Origin: Paracoccaceae bacterium
GTDB lineage: Bacteria > Pseudomonadota > Alphaproteobacteria > Rhodobacterales > Rhodobacteraceae
Direction: 5' to 3'
Assembly: GCA_027030435.1 (NCBI GenBank)
Contig: JALVEX010000182.1
Span: forward strand, 1-11,818
Length of the DNA: 11,818 nt
Positions within the stretch are counted from its first letter, which is position 1. Each line of letters opens with the position of its first letter. The translations under genes and the position numbers were made by a program. The notes under the pieces are model-generated. The model saw only the letters and a list, made by a program, of their open reading frames with translations. It was not told the DNA's origin and did no database searches. This document shows, one piece after another, positions 1 to 6,709 of this stretch.

Positions 1-669
1 GCCGGATACGGGAATGCGGGCACAGTGGCGCAGGCGCTTGAGCGCTACCTCGAAGAGCATGTGTTCGCCTGCCCGCCGGCGGATTTCCCAAAGGCCGATC
101 TCGCACGCTGGCTGCGCGGGGCGGAGACCGCTCCGGCCCGCTACTTGCGCGATGTGGTGGCGCGGGGCTGGCAGGGGGCGGGGGCCGTCAGCCCCGCTTT
201 CCTGCCCGAAGTGCCGGCGGGCGAGCTGAAGCAGAGGATGCATGAGGCCGGCTTTTGCACAACGCCCGAATGGCGGGGCGCCCCGCGTGAAACCGGGCCG
301 CTCGCGCGCCGCTGCCGGGTGCCGGTGGTTGCCGCGGTGGTGGCGGAGCACGGCGCGGGGCTTCTGGCCCGCCTCGTGGCCCGCCTCGCGGATCTTGCGC
401 TGATCCCGGGCGAGATGCGCCGCGCCGGGATGCCGGTTTCGGGGGCCTTGGGCCTGGGCGTTGTCGAGACGGCGCGGGGGCGGCTTGCCCATGCGGCGCG
501 CCTTGAAGGCGACGTGATCGCGGACTACGCCATCCTCGCCCCCACCGAGTGGAATTTCCACCCCCGCGGCGTGGCGGCGCAGGCGCTCGAAGGGCTGGCG
601 CCCCGGCCGGCGCGGGCGGTGATCGAGGCGATCGATCCTTGTGTCGATTTCGAGCTGAGGGCGGCCTGA
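1..669 (+). CDS. hupK: HupK/HoxV-like hydrogenase assembly protein, 3' part
   Basis: This is the C-terminal 222 residues of a gene that begins before the window: the frame is open from base 1, so the GTG at 25 is probably internal. HupK/HoxV proteins are non-catalytic relatives of the [NiFe] large subunit and are thought to act as a scaffold for the Fe(CN)2CO group before it reaches the real large subunit. The visible evidence is the conserved PTEWNFHPRG motif (bases about 541-570) and, near the end, DPCVDF at 634-651. The latter aligns with the DPCxxCxxH cofactor motif of large subunits but keeps only the first Cys. The gene sits directly before hypA, as in rhizobial hup loci, and its TGA overlaps the hypA start (TGATG). 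Family assignment is fairly sure; the exact name (hupK or hoxV) is not. Confidence 0.8.
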   Translation, partial: AGYGNAGTVAQALERYLEEHVFACPPADFPKADLARWLRGAETAPARYLRDVVARGWQGAGAVSPAFLPEVPAGELKQRMHEAGFCTTPEWRGAPRETGPLARRCRVPVVAAVVAEHGAGLLARLVARLADLALIPGEMRRAGMPVSGALGLGVVETARGRLAHAARLEGDVIADYAILAPTEWNFHPRGVAAQALEGLAPRPARAVIEAIDPCVDFELRAA

Positions 670-1010
670 TGCACGAGATGTCGATCTGTGAAAGCATCGT
701 GAGCGTGATCGAACAGCAGGCCGTGGCGCAGAGCTTTTCGCGGGTGAAGCGGGTGCGCCTTGAAATCGGGCCGCTGGCGGGGGTGGAGCTGGAAGCGCTG
801 CGCTTCAGCTATGACGTGGTGACGAAGGGCGGCATTGCCGAGGGCTCGGCGCTCGAGGTGATCGAGATGCCGGTGACGGCCTGGTGCATGCCCTGCGCCA
901 GGCCTGTCACGGTGCGGGAGCGATACGATCCCTGCCCCGATTGCGGCAGCTATCAGGTTCAGATCACCGGGGGCGATGAACTGAGGATCAGGGATATGGA
1001 GGTGGATTGA
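669..1010 (+). CDS. hypA: Hydrogenase nickel-insertion protein HypA
   Basis: This 113-residue protein has the usual HypA length. HypA is a cytoplasmic metallochaperone that works with HypB to place nickel in the hydrogenase large subunit once the iron group is in. The N terminus reads MHEMSICESI, with the nickel-ligand His2. A zinc site is formed by two CxxC pairs, C73/C76 and C89/C92. I chose the ATG at 669 because it gives the canonical MHEMS start, overlaps the hupK stop as TGATG, and has GAGGG at 657-661 upstream; an open frame further upstream is only a shadow inside hupK. The last base of the stop codon is shared with the hypB start. Confidence 0.96.
   Translation: MHEMSICESIVSVIEQQAVAQSFSRVKRVRLEIGPLAGVELEALRFSYDVVTKGGIAEGSALEVIEMPVTAWCMPCARPVTVRERYDPCPDCGSYQVQITGGDELRIRDMEVD
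998..1005 (+). promoter_or_regulatory. Ribosome binding site of hypB
   Basis: GGAGGTGG lies 4 bases before the ATG at 1010, inside the end of hypA. It fits the ATG at 1010, which yields the canonical MCTVCGCG start, rather than the in-frame TTG at 1007. Confidence 0.6.
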
Positions 1011-1867
1011 TGTGCACTGTATGCGGCTGCGGCGCGGGCGAGGTGAAGATCGAGGGCGGGCGTGCGCACCGGCACGATCATGCGCATGACCATGAGCACG
1101 ATCACGATCATCACCACCACGATCATTCCCATGGCCCTGCCCGCGATCACCACCATTACGGCAAGGGCCCGGCCCATGCGCATGCCCCGGGCCTTTCCCA
1201 GGCGCGGATGATCGAGATCGAGACGGACATTCTCGCCAAGAACAACGAATACGCCGCCGCCAACCGCGCCGAGCTGGCCCGGCGCGGCGTGCTGGCGCTC
1301 AATCTGGTTTCGAGCCCCGGTTCGGGCAAGACGACCCTGCTTGTCCGCACCATCGAGATGATGCGCGAGGAGGTGCCCGTCGCGGTGATCGAGGGCGATC
1401 AGCAGACGGCCAATGACGCCGAACGCATCCGCGCCACCGGAGCGCCGGCGATTCAGGTCAATACTGGCAAGGGCTGTCATCTCGACGGCCACATGGTGGG
1501 CCATGCGCTGGAGGGGCTCGAGATCCGCGATGGCGTGCTGTTCATCGAGAACGTCGGCAATCTCGTCTGCCCGGCCGGGTTTGATCTCGGGGAGGCGCAC
1601 AAGGTGGTGATCCTTTCGGTGACGGAAGGCGAGGACAAGCCGCTCAAGTATCCCGACATGTTCCATGCCTCCGATCTGATGCTGCTGACCAAGACGGATC
1701 TGCTGCCCCATCTCGATTTCGACGTGGAGCGCTGCATGGAGAATGCCCGCCGGATCAATCCGAAGATCAGGATACTCCGGGTTTCGGCCCGCACCGGCGA
1801 AGGGATGGAGGACTGGCTCGCCTGGATCAGGATCAGCCGCGAAATGAACAGGATCGGGAGGAAATAG
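1010..1867 (+). CDS. hypB: Hydrogenase nickel-insertion GTPase HypB
   Basis: This 285-residue GTPase partners HypA in nickel delivery to the large subunit. The start MCTVCGCG carries the CxxCxC high-affinity nickel site (C2, C5, C7). Residues 20-58 form a His-rich stretch with 18 histidines, which in this family stores or buffers nickel. The G domain follows: P-loop SPGSGKTT at 102-109, a metal-binding GKGCH with C156 and H157, C187 in NLVCPAG, and TKTD at 227-230 as the guanine-specificity motif. It overlaps hypA by one base (TGATG) and ends one base before hypC. In many hup loci hypF would follow here, but it does not. The assignment is certain; a storage role for the His stretch is inferred. 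Confidence 0.97.
   Translation: MCTVCGCGAGEVKIEGGRAHRHDHAHDHEHDHDHHHHDHSHGPARDHHHYGKGPAHAHAPGLSQARMIEIETDILAKNNEYAAANRAELARRGVLALNLVSSPGSGKTTLLVRTIEMMREEVPVAVIEGDQQTANDAERIRATGAPAIQVNTGKGCHLDGHMVGHALEGLEIRDGVLFIENVGNLVCPAGFDLGEAHKVVILSVTEGEDKPLKYPDMFHASDLMLLTKTDLLPHLDFDVERCMENARRINPKIRILRVSARTGEGMEDWLAWIRISREMNRIGRK
1856..1862 (+). promoter_or_regulatory. Ribosome binding site of hypC
   Basis: GGGAGGA lies 6 bases before the hypC ATG at 1869, overlapping the last codons of hypB. Confidence 0.6.
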
Positions 1868-1868
1868 G

Positions 1869-2102
1869 ATGTGCCTGGCGATACCGGCAAGGATCGTCGA
1901 GAAGACGGGCGGTGAAAACGCCATCGTCTCGCTCGACGGGGTGAAGAAGGAAATCTCGCTGGCGCTCGTCGCCGATGCGGAGGTGGGCGATTACGTGCTG
2001 GTGCATGTGGGCTATGCGCTCAACACCATCAGCCCCGAGGAGGCGGAGCGCACCCTTTCGCTGATGGCCGAGATGGGGCTGGCAGGGGAGGCGGCGGAAT
2101 GA
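1869..2102 (+). CDS. hypC: Hydrogenase assembly chaperone HypC
   Basis: HypC is a small OB-fold chaperone that binds HypD and carries the Fe(CN)2CO unit to the large-subunit precursor. The 77-residue product starts MCLAIPARIV. Cys2, exposed after removal of Met1, is the conserved iron ligand. The HVGYALN motif (His46) is also typical. The gene starts one base after hypB and overlaps hypD by four bases (ATGA). It could be the paralogue HupF/HybG, which has the same fold, but the position directly before hypD favours HypC. Confidence 0.95.
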   Translation: MCLAIPARIVEKTGGENAIVSLDGVKKEISLALVADAEVGDYVLVHVGYALNTISPEEAERTLSLMAEMGLAGEAAE

Positions 2103-3241
2103 AATATGTGGATGAATTCCGCGACAAGGCGCTGGCGCGCAGGCTGGCGGCGCAGATCGCCGAGGAAGCCGATCCGGCGCGCAGCTACAATTTCATGGAG
2201 TTCTGCGGCGGCCATACCCATGCGATCTTCCGCTACGGCGTGCAGGATCTGATGCCCGAAAACGTGAATTTCGTGCATGGGCCCGGCTGCCCCGTCTGCG
2301 TGCTGCCGATCCCGCGCATCGACAATGCGATCGAGCTGGCCGAGGGGGGTGCCATCGTCTGCACCTATGGCGACATGATGCGCGTGCCCGCCAGCGGGCG
2401 CAATTCGCTGATCAAGGCCAAGGCGGCCGGGGCCGATATCCGCATGATCTATTCCACCCAGGACGCCCTGCGCATCGCGCGCGAAAACCCGGATCGCGAG
2501 GTGGTGTTCTTCGCCATCGGTTTCGAAACCACCACCCCACCCACCGCCGTTGCCATAAAGCAGGCGGCTGCGGAGGGCTTGCGCAATTTCACCGTGTTCT
2601 GCAATCACGTGCTGACGCCGGCGGCGATCCAGCACATTCTCCAGAGCCCCGAGGTGCGCGAGCTCGGGCAGGTGCATATCGACGGGTTCTACGGCCCGAG
2701 CCATGTTTCCTCGATCATCGGCTCCGCCCCGTACGAATATTTCGCCCGCGAATTCCAGAAGCCGGTGGTGATCGCCGGTTTCGAGCCGCTCGACGTGATG
2801 CAATCCACGGTGATGCTGATCCGCCAGATCAACGAAGGCCGTTTCGAGGTGGAAAATCAGTATACCCGCGTGGTCACGCCCGAGGGCAACGCCCATGCCA
2901 AGGCGCTGGTCAGCGAGGTGTTCGAGCTCAGGCGGATGTTCGAGTGGCGCGGCCTTGGCGATGTGCCCTACAGCGCGCTCAGGATCAAGGATGCCTATGG
3001 CGAATTCGATGCCGAGCGCCGCTTCACCCTCACCGAGAGCCGCGGGCGCGATGTGAAGGGCTGCGAATGCCCCGCCATCCTGCGCGGGGTGAAGAAGCCC
3101 ACCGACTGCAAGCTGTTCGGCACCGTCTGCACGCCGGACAATCCGATGGGATCGTGCATGGTTTCTTCGGAAGGCTCCTGCGCGGCCTATTGGTCCTACG
3201 GACGTTTCCGGCTCGAACGCGTGAAGGAGGCCGCCGAATGA
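2099..3241 (+). CDS. hypD: Hydrogenase maturation protein HypD
   Basis: HypD is the iron-sulfur scaffold on which, with HypC, CN and CO ligands are attached to iron. The 380-residue length is normal. The signatures are EFCGGHTH (C36, H39, H41) and GPGCPVCVLP (C64, C67), the conserved cysteines of the redox relay and iron site. GFETTTPPTA (141-150) and FCNHVLTP (167-174) follow, then the C-terminal [4Fe-4S] region with cysteines at 322, 324, 337, 344, 353 and 361. The ATG at 2099 overlaps the hypC stop (ATGA), and AGGGGAGG at 2084-2091 is a good ribosome site. All key residues are present. The stop overlaps the hypE start by four bases. Confidence 0.97.
   Translation: MKYVDEFRDKALARRLAAQIAEEADPARSYNFMEFCGGHTHAIFRYGVQDLMPENVNFVHGPGCPVCVLPIPRIDNAIELAEGGAIVCTYGDMMRVPASGRNSLIKAKAAGADIRMIYSTQDALRIARENPDREVVFFAIGFETTTPPTAVAIKQAAAEGLRNFTVFCNHVLTPAAIQHILQSPEVRELGQVHIDGFYGPSHVSSIIGSAPYEYFAREFQKPVVIAGFEPLDVMQSTVMLIRQINEGRFEVENQYTRVVTPEGNAHAKALVSEVFELRRMFEWRGLGDVPYSALRIKDAYGEFDAERRFTLTESRGRDVKGCECPAILRGVKKPTDCKLFGTVCTPDNPMGSCMVSSEGSCAAYWSYGRFRLERVKEAAE
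3224..3230 (+). promoter_or_regulatory. Ribosome binding site deciding the hypE start
   Basis: AAGGAGG ends 7 bases before the ATG at 3238. This strong site supports that start over later in-frame ATGs (for example 3259 or 3289) and over the long open frame that runs upstream inside hypD. Confidence 0.65.
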
Positions 3242-4299
3242 ACCGCCCTGCAAAACTGATGGAAAAGCGTTTTCCCACCCGCATCAACATGCGCACCGCC
3301 AAGGTGGACATGACCCACGGCTCGGGCGGGCGCGCCATGGCGCAGCTGATCGAGGAGCTTTTCGCGCGCCATTTCGACAACGAGCTTTTGCGCCAGGGCA
3401 ACGATCAGGCGCTGTTTGCACCGCCGCCGGGGCGGATGGTGATGAGCGTGGACGGCCATGTGGTGAGCCCGCTGTTCTTTCCGGGCGGCGATATCGGCTC
3501 GCTCTCGGTGCATGGCACGATCAATGACGTGGCCATGGCGGGCGCGCGCCCGCTCTATCTCTCGGCCGGTTTCATCCTCGAGGAGGGTTTTGCGCTCGCC
3601 GATCTCGAGCGGATCGTGATCTCCATGGCCCAGTCCGCGAAGGAGGCCGGCGTGCCGGTGGTGACGGGCGATACCAAGGTCGTGGAGCGGGGCAAGGGCG
3701 ATGGGGTGTTCATCACCACCACCGGGATCGGGGTGGTGCCCGATGGGGTGGAACTCTCGGGCGCCAATGTCCGGCCCGGGGATGCGATCCTGATCAATGG
3801 GGCGATCGGCGAACACGGGGTTGCGATCATGTCGAGCCGCGAGAATCTCGCCTTCGAAACCGAAATCACCTCCGACAGCGCGGCGCTGCACGGGCTGGTG
3901 GCCGAGATGATCGCGGCGGTGCCGGAAATCCACGCGATGCGCGATCCCACCCGCGGCGGGCTTGCCGCCACCCTCAACGAGATCGCCTGGCAGGCGAAGG
4001 TGGGCATGAAGCTCGATGAGGAGGCGATCCCGATGCGCCCCGAGGTGGATGCGGCCTGCGAGCTTCTGGGCCTAGATCCCCTCTATGTGGCCAATGAGGG
4101 CAAGCTCGTGGCCTTCTGCCCGGCGGCGCGGGCGGAGGAACTGCTTGCGGTGATGCGGGCCCATCCGCTAGGGCGGGAGGCGGCAATCATCGGCCAGGTG
4201 GTGGAGGACGACATGGGATTCGTGACGATGGAAACGGGCTTTGGCGGCACCCGGATCGTGGATTGGCTCGCCGGCGAACAACTGCCGAGGATCTGCTGA
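3238..4299 (+). CDS. hypE: Hydrogenase maturation protein HypE (thiocyanate-forming)
   Basis: HypE takes a carbamoyl group from HypF on its C-terminal cysteine and dehydrates it with ATP to a thiocyanate, the source of the active-site cyanide ligands. The 353-residue protein belongs to the PurM/AIR-synthase-like family. Visible signatures are MTHGSGGRAM (25-34), the ATP-binding GTINDVAMAGARP (93-105), VTGDTKVVERGKGDG (142-156) and, in the second half, RDPTRGGLAATLNEIA. The protein ends PRIC, with the obligatory terminal Cys353. About 24 residues precede the core, more than in short HypE proteins. It overlaps hypD by four bases and the next gene by one. Its partner HypF is not encoded in the window. 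Confidence 0.97.
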   Translation: MNRPAKLMEKRFPTRINMRTAKVDMTHGSGGRAMAQLIEELFARHFDNELLRQGNDQALFAPPPGRMVMSVDGHVVSPLFFPGGDIGSLSVHGTINDVAMAGARPLYLSAGFILEEGFALADLERIVISMAQSAKEAGVPVVTGDTKVVERGKGDGVFITTTGIGVVPDGVELSGANVRPGDAILINGAIGEHGVAIMSSRENLAFETEITSDSAALHGLVAEMIAAVPEIHAMRDPTRGGLAATLNEIAWQAKVGMKLDEEAIPMRPEVDAACELLGLDPLYVANEGKLVAFCPAARAEELLAVMRAHPLGREAAIIGQVVEDDMGFVTMETGFGGTRIVDWLAGEQLPRIC

Positions 4300-5024
4300 T
4301 GCTGAGCTTTCTGAGCCTCGGATTCCTCCTCGGCATGGCGCATGCGCTGGAGGCCGATCACATCGCCGCCGTGGGCACGCTGGCGTCCGATGGCAGGGCG
4401 ACGCCGAAGCGGCTCGCCTTTCTCGGCGCGAGCTGGGGCATGGGCCACACGACGACGCTTTTTCTTCTCTCCCTGCCGGTGGTGGCGTTCGGTTATGCGC
4501 TGAGCGCGCGCGCCTATGCGGGGCTGGAAGTCGCCGTGGGGGTGATGCTTGTCGGGCTCGGTGCGCATGTGCTGTGGAAGCTGTGGCGAAAGCGCGTCCA
4601 CTTTCACGTCCACGATCATGGCGAGGGGCCGCATCTGCACGCCCATTCCCATGCCGCAAGCACGCTTCCCCATGCCCGCGATCCGCATGATCACGCCCAT
4701 TTCTCCTTTTCGCCGCGGGCCTTCGCGGTGGGGCTTGCGCATGGGGCGGCGGGCTCTGCCGGGCTGGTGGCGCTGGCGGCGGCCGCGAGCGGGAGCGCGG
4801 CCCTTGCCATGCTTTATGTGGCGATCTTCGGGATCGGCTCGGTGCTCGGCATGGCCTTCCTCACCTGGGCGGCCTCCTGGCCGCTCGGCCTTGCCGAGGC
4901 TTCGGCCGGGCGGATCCTGACGGTGCTGCAGCTGGCGGTTGCCGGGCTGGCGATCTATGTCGGTATGACCCACATGGCGGAATTCGCGCCGGCGCTTGCC
5001 GGGGCTGCGGCGGGGGCCGGCTGA
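4299..5024 (+). CDS. Small nickel transporter-like membrane protein (NicO/UreH type)
   Basis: This is a 241-residue membrane protein with about six hydrophobic segments. Segment 1 contains GMAHALEADHIAAV (H15, D20, H21), and segment 2 contains SWGMGHTT (45-52). These match the His/Asp metal-path motifs of NicO/UreH and, more distantly, NiCoT transporters. A cytoplasmic or periplasmic loop at 101-134 has 12 histidines, and GLAHGAAGSAGL follows at 145-156. The likely role is nickel uptake for the hydrogenase; the metal and direction are inferred. I chose the ATG at 4299, which overlaps the hypE stop (TGATG), has GAGGA at 4287-4291 and starts in a hydrophobic segment. A longer frame from 4263 inside hypE is less likely. 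A sulfite-exporter-like relative is the main alternative, but the His loop and context favour nickel. Confidence 0.82.
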   Translation: MLSFLSLGFLLGMAHALEADHIAAVGTLASDGRATPKRLAFLGASWGMGHTTTLFLLSLPVVAFGYALSARAYAGLEVAVGVMLVGLGAHVLWKLWRKRVHFHVHDHGEGPHLHAHSHAASTLPHARDPHDHAHFSFSPRAFAVGLAHGAAGSAGLVALAAAASGSAALAMLYVAIFGIGSVLGMAFLTWAASWPLGLAEASAGRILTVLQLAVAGLAIYVGMTHMAEFAPALAGAAAGAG

Positions 5025-6709
5025 TGCGCATCCTGCTGCTGATCCATGCCTTCAATTCCCTCTCGCAGAGGGTTTTCGTGGAGCTGGAGGCGGCGGGGCA
5101 TGATGTCAGCATCGAGTTTGACATCAACGATGAAACCACCCGCGAGGCGGTGGCGCTTTTCCGCCCCGATCTGATCCTCGCGCCCTATCTCAAGCGGGCT
5201 ATCCCGAAAGACATCTGGAAGGCGCATCTCTGCCTGATCGTCCATCCCGGCATCATCGGCGATCGTGGCCCCTCGGCGCTCGATTGGGCGATCTTGCGCG
5301 GCGAGGAACGCTGGGGGGTGACGGTGCTGCAGGCGGAAGCGGAGATGGACGCGGGGCCGATCTGGGCGAGCCGCGAATTCCCCATGCGCGCGGCCACGAA
5401 ATCGAGCCTCTATCGCGGCGAGGTGGCCGATGGCGCGCTCGAGGCGATCTTCGAGGCGCTGGAGAAGATCGAGCGCGGGGTGGCGCCCCGCCCGCTCGAT
5501 TACGGCGCGCGGGATGTGCGCGGGCGCCTGCAACCGCCGGTGCGTCAGAGCGACAGGCGGATCGACTGGGCAGAGGACAGCACCGAACATGTCCTGCGCA
5601 AGCTGCGGGCCAGCGATGGCGTGCCCGGTGTGCGCGATGGCGCGTTCTTCCTGCATGATGGCCATCCGGCGCCGGGGCTGCAGGGCACGCCGGGAGAGAT
5701 CATCGCCCGCTCCGGCCCCGCGATCTGCCGCGCGACGGCGGACGGAGCCGTGTGGATCGGCCACATGCGCGATCCCGCGGGCAGGCATACGTTCAAGCTG
5801 CCGGCCACGCGCATTCTTGATCCCGATGTGCCTGAAATCCCGCTCGACAGCGAGCGGGGCTACCGCGAGATCACCTATCGCGAAGCGGGCGATGTGGGCT
5901 TCCTTCGGTTCAATTTCTACAATGGCGCGATGTCGAGCGCGCAATGCGAGCGCCTGCTGGCGGCCTGGCGGGAGGCCTGCAGGCGGCCGACGCGGGTGAT
6001 CGTGCTCGAGGGGGGCGATGATTTCTGGAGCAACGGCATCCATCTCAACATCATCGAGGCGGCCCCCTCGCCGGCCGATGAATCCTGGCGCAACATCAAT
6101 GCCATGGACGATCTGGCCGAGGCCATCATCCGCACGCAAAGCCATATCAGCGTGGCCGCGATGCGCGGCAATGCCGGGGCCGGCGGGGTGTTTCTGGCGC
6201 GGGCCTGCGATTTCGTCTGGCTGCGCAGCGCGGTGGTGCTCAATCCCCATTACAAGGACATGGGCAATCTTTACGGCTCCGAATTCTGGACCTATCTCCT
6301 GCCGCGCTGTTGCGGCGCGGAAAATGCCGCGCGCATCGCCGAGGCGCGGCTGCCGATGGGGGCCCGGGAAGCGGTGGAGCTGGGGCTGGCGGATGCCGCC
6401 TTCGGGCGTGATCGCGCCGATTTCGATGCCGAGGTCGCCCGCCGCGCCGGGGCGCTTGCCGGGGAGGGCTTCGCGGCGCTGCTGGAAAGCCGCAATGCCC
6501 GGCGCGCCGCCGACGAGGCCGCGCGGCCGCTGGCGGATTACCGGGCGCATGAGCTGGCCGAGATGCACCGCAATTTCTACGGCTTCGATCCGAGCTATCA
6601 CGTGGCGCGCTACAATTTCGTTCACAAGGTGTGCAAATCCCGCACGCCGCTGACCCTCGCCCGCCACCGCGACAAGCGCCTTTCACATCCCGGGAGGATC
6701 GCATCATGA
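5024..6709 (+). CDS. hypX: HypX/HoxX, active-site CO synthesis
   Basis: HypX makes the active-site carbon monoxide from formyl-tetrahydrofolate, via formyl-CoA, in organisms that build [NiFe]-hydrogenase in air. The 561-residue protein has both expected halves. Residues 1 to about 160 form a formyltransferase domain with HPGIIGDRGPSALDWAI (74-90) and MDAGPIW (108-114). From about 288 there is an enoyl-CoA-hydratase-like domain with RGNAGAGGVFLARACD (381-396). The HypX signature NPHYKDMGNLYGSEFW (407-422) is intact, including the Tyr410/Glu420 pair, ten residues apart as in characterised HypX. The TGATG overlap with the transporter sets the start, though its ribosome site (GGGGG, 5012-5016) is weak. 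Its stop overlaps hoxA (ATGA). The assignment is firm. Confidence 0.96.
   Translation: MRILLLIHAFNSLSQRVFVELEAAGHDVSIEFDINDETTREAVALFRPDLILAPYLKRAIPKDIWKAHLCLIVHPGIIGDRGPSALDWAILRGEERWGVTVLQAEAEMDAGPIWASREFPMRAATKSSLYRGEVADGALEAIFEALEKIERGVAPRPLDYGARDVRGRLQPPVRQSDRRIDWAEDSTEHVLRKLRASDGVPGVRDGAFFLHDGHPAPGLQGTPGEIIARSGPAICRATADGAVWIGHMRDPAGRHTFKLPATRILDPDVPEIPLDSERGYREITYREAGDVGFLRFNFYNGAMSSAQCERLLAAWREACRRPTRVIVLEGGDDFWSNGIHLNIIEAAPSPADESWRNINAMDDLAEAIIRTQSHISVAAMRGNAGAGGVFLARACDFVWLRSAVVLNPHYKDMGNLYGSEFWTYLLPRCCGAENAARIAEARLPMGAREAVELGLADAAFGRDRADFDAEVARRAGALAGEGFAALLESRNARRAADEAARPLADYRAHELAEMHRNFYGFDPSYHVARYNFVHKVCKSRTPLTLARHRDKRLSHPGRIAS
6692..6698 (+). promoter_or_regulatory. Ribosome binding site deciding the hoxA start
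   Basis: GGGAGGA ends 7 bases before the ATG at 6706. It supports that start over the in-frame ATG at 6631, which would add a proline-rich tail of 25 residues coded inside hypX. Confidence 0.65.

Noticed and set aside
25..27. GTG as the true start of the first gene
   Set aside because: The frame stays open to base 1 and HupK proteins are much longer than 214 residues, so this is an internal codon of a gene cut by the window edge.
1071..1135. CAT/GAT-rich tract that looks like a short tandem repeat
   Set aside because: It encodes the His/Asp-rich segment of HypB and has no regular unit, so it is coding low complexity and not a CRISPR or microsatellite.
2944..3237. Upstream extension of the hypE frame by 98 codons
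   Set aside because: It lies entirely within hypD in another frame and translates to an unconserved sequence; the strong ribosome site at 3224-3230 marks the real start.
4955..6667. A 570-codon open frame on the minus strand opposite hypX
   Set aside because: High GC content and third-position bias keep the antisense frame open. The product has no recognisable motif, and the + strand encodes an intact HypX.
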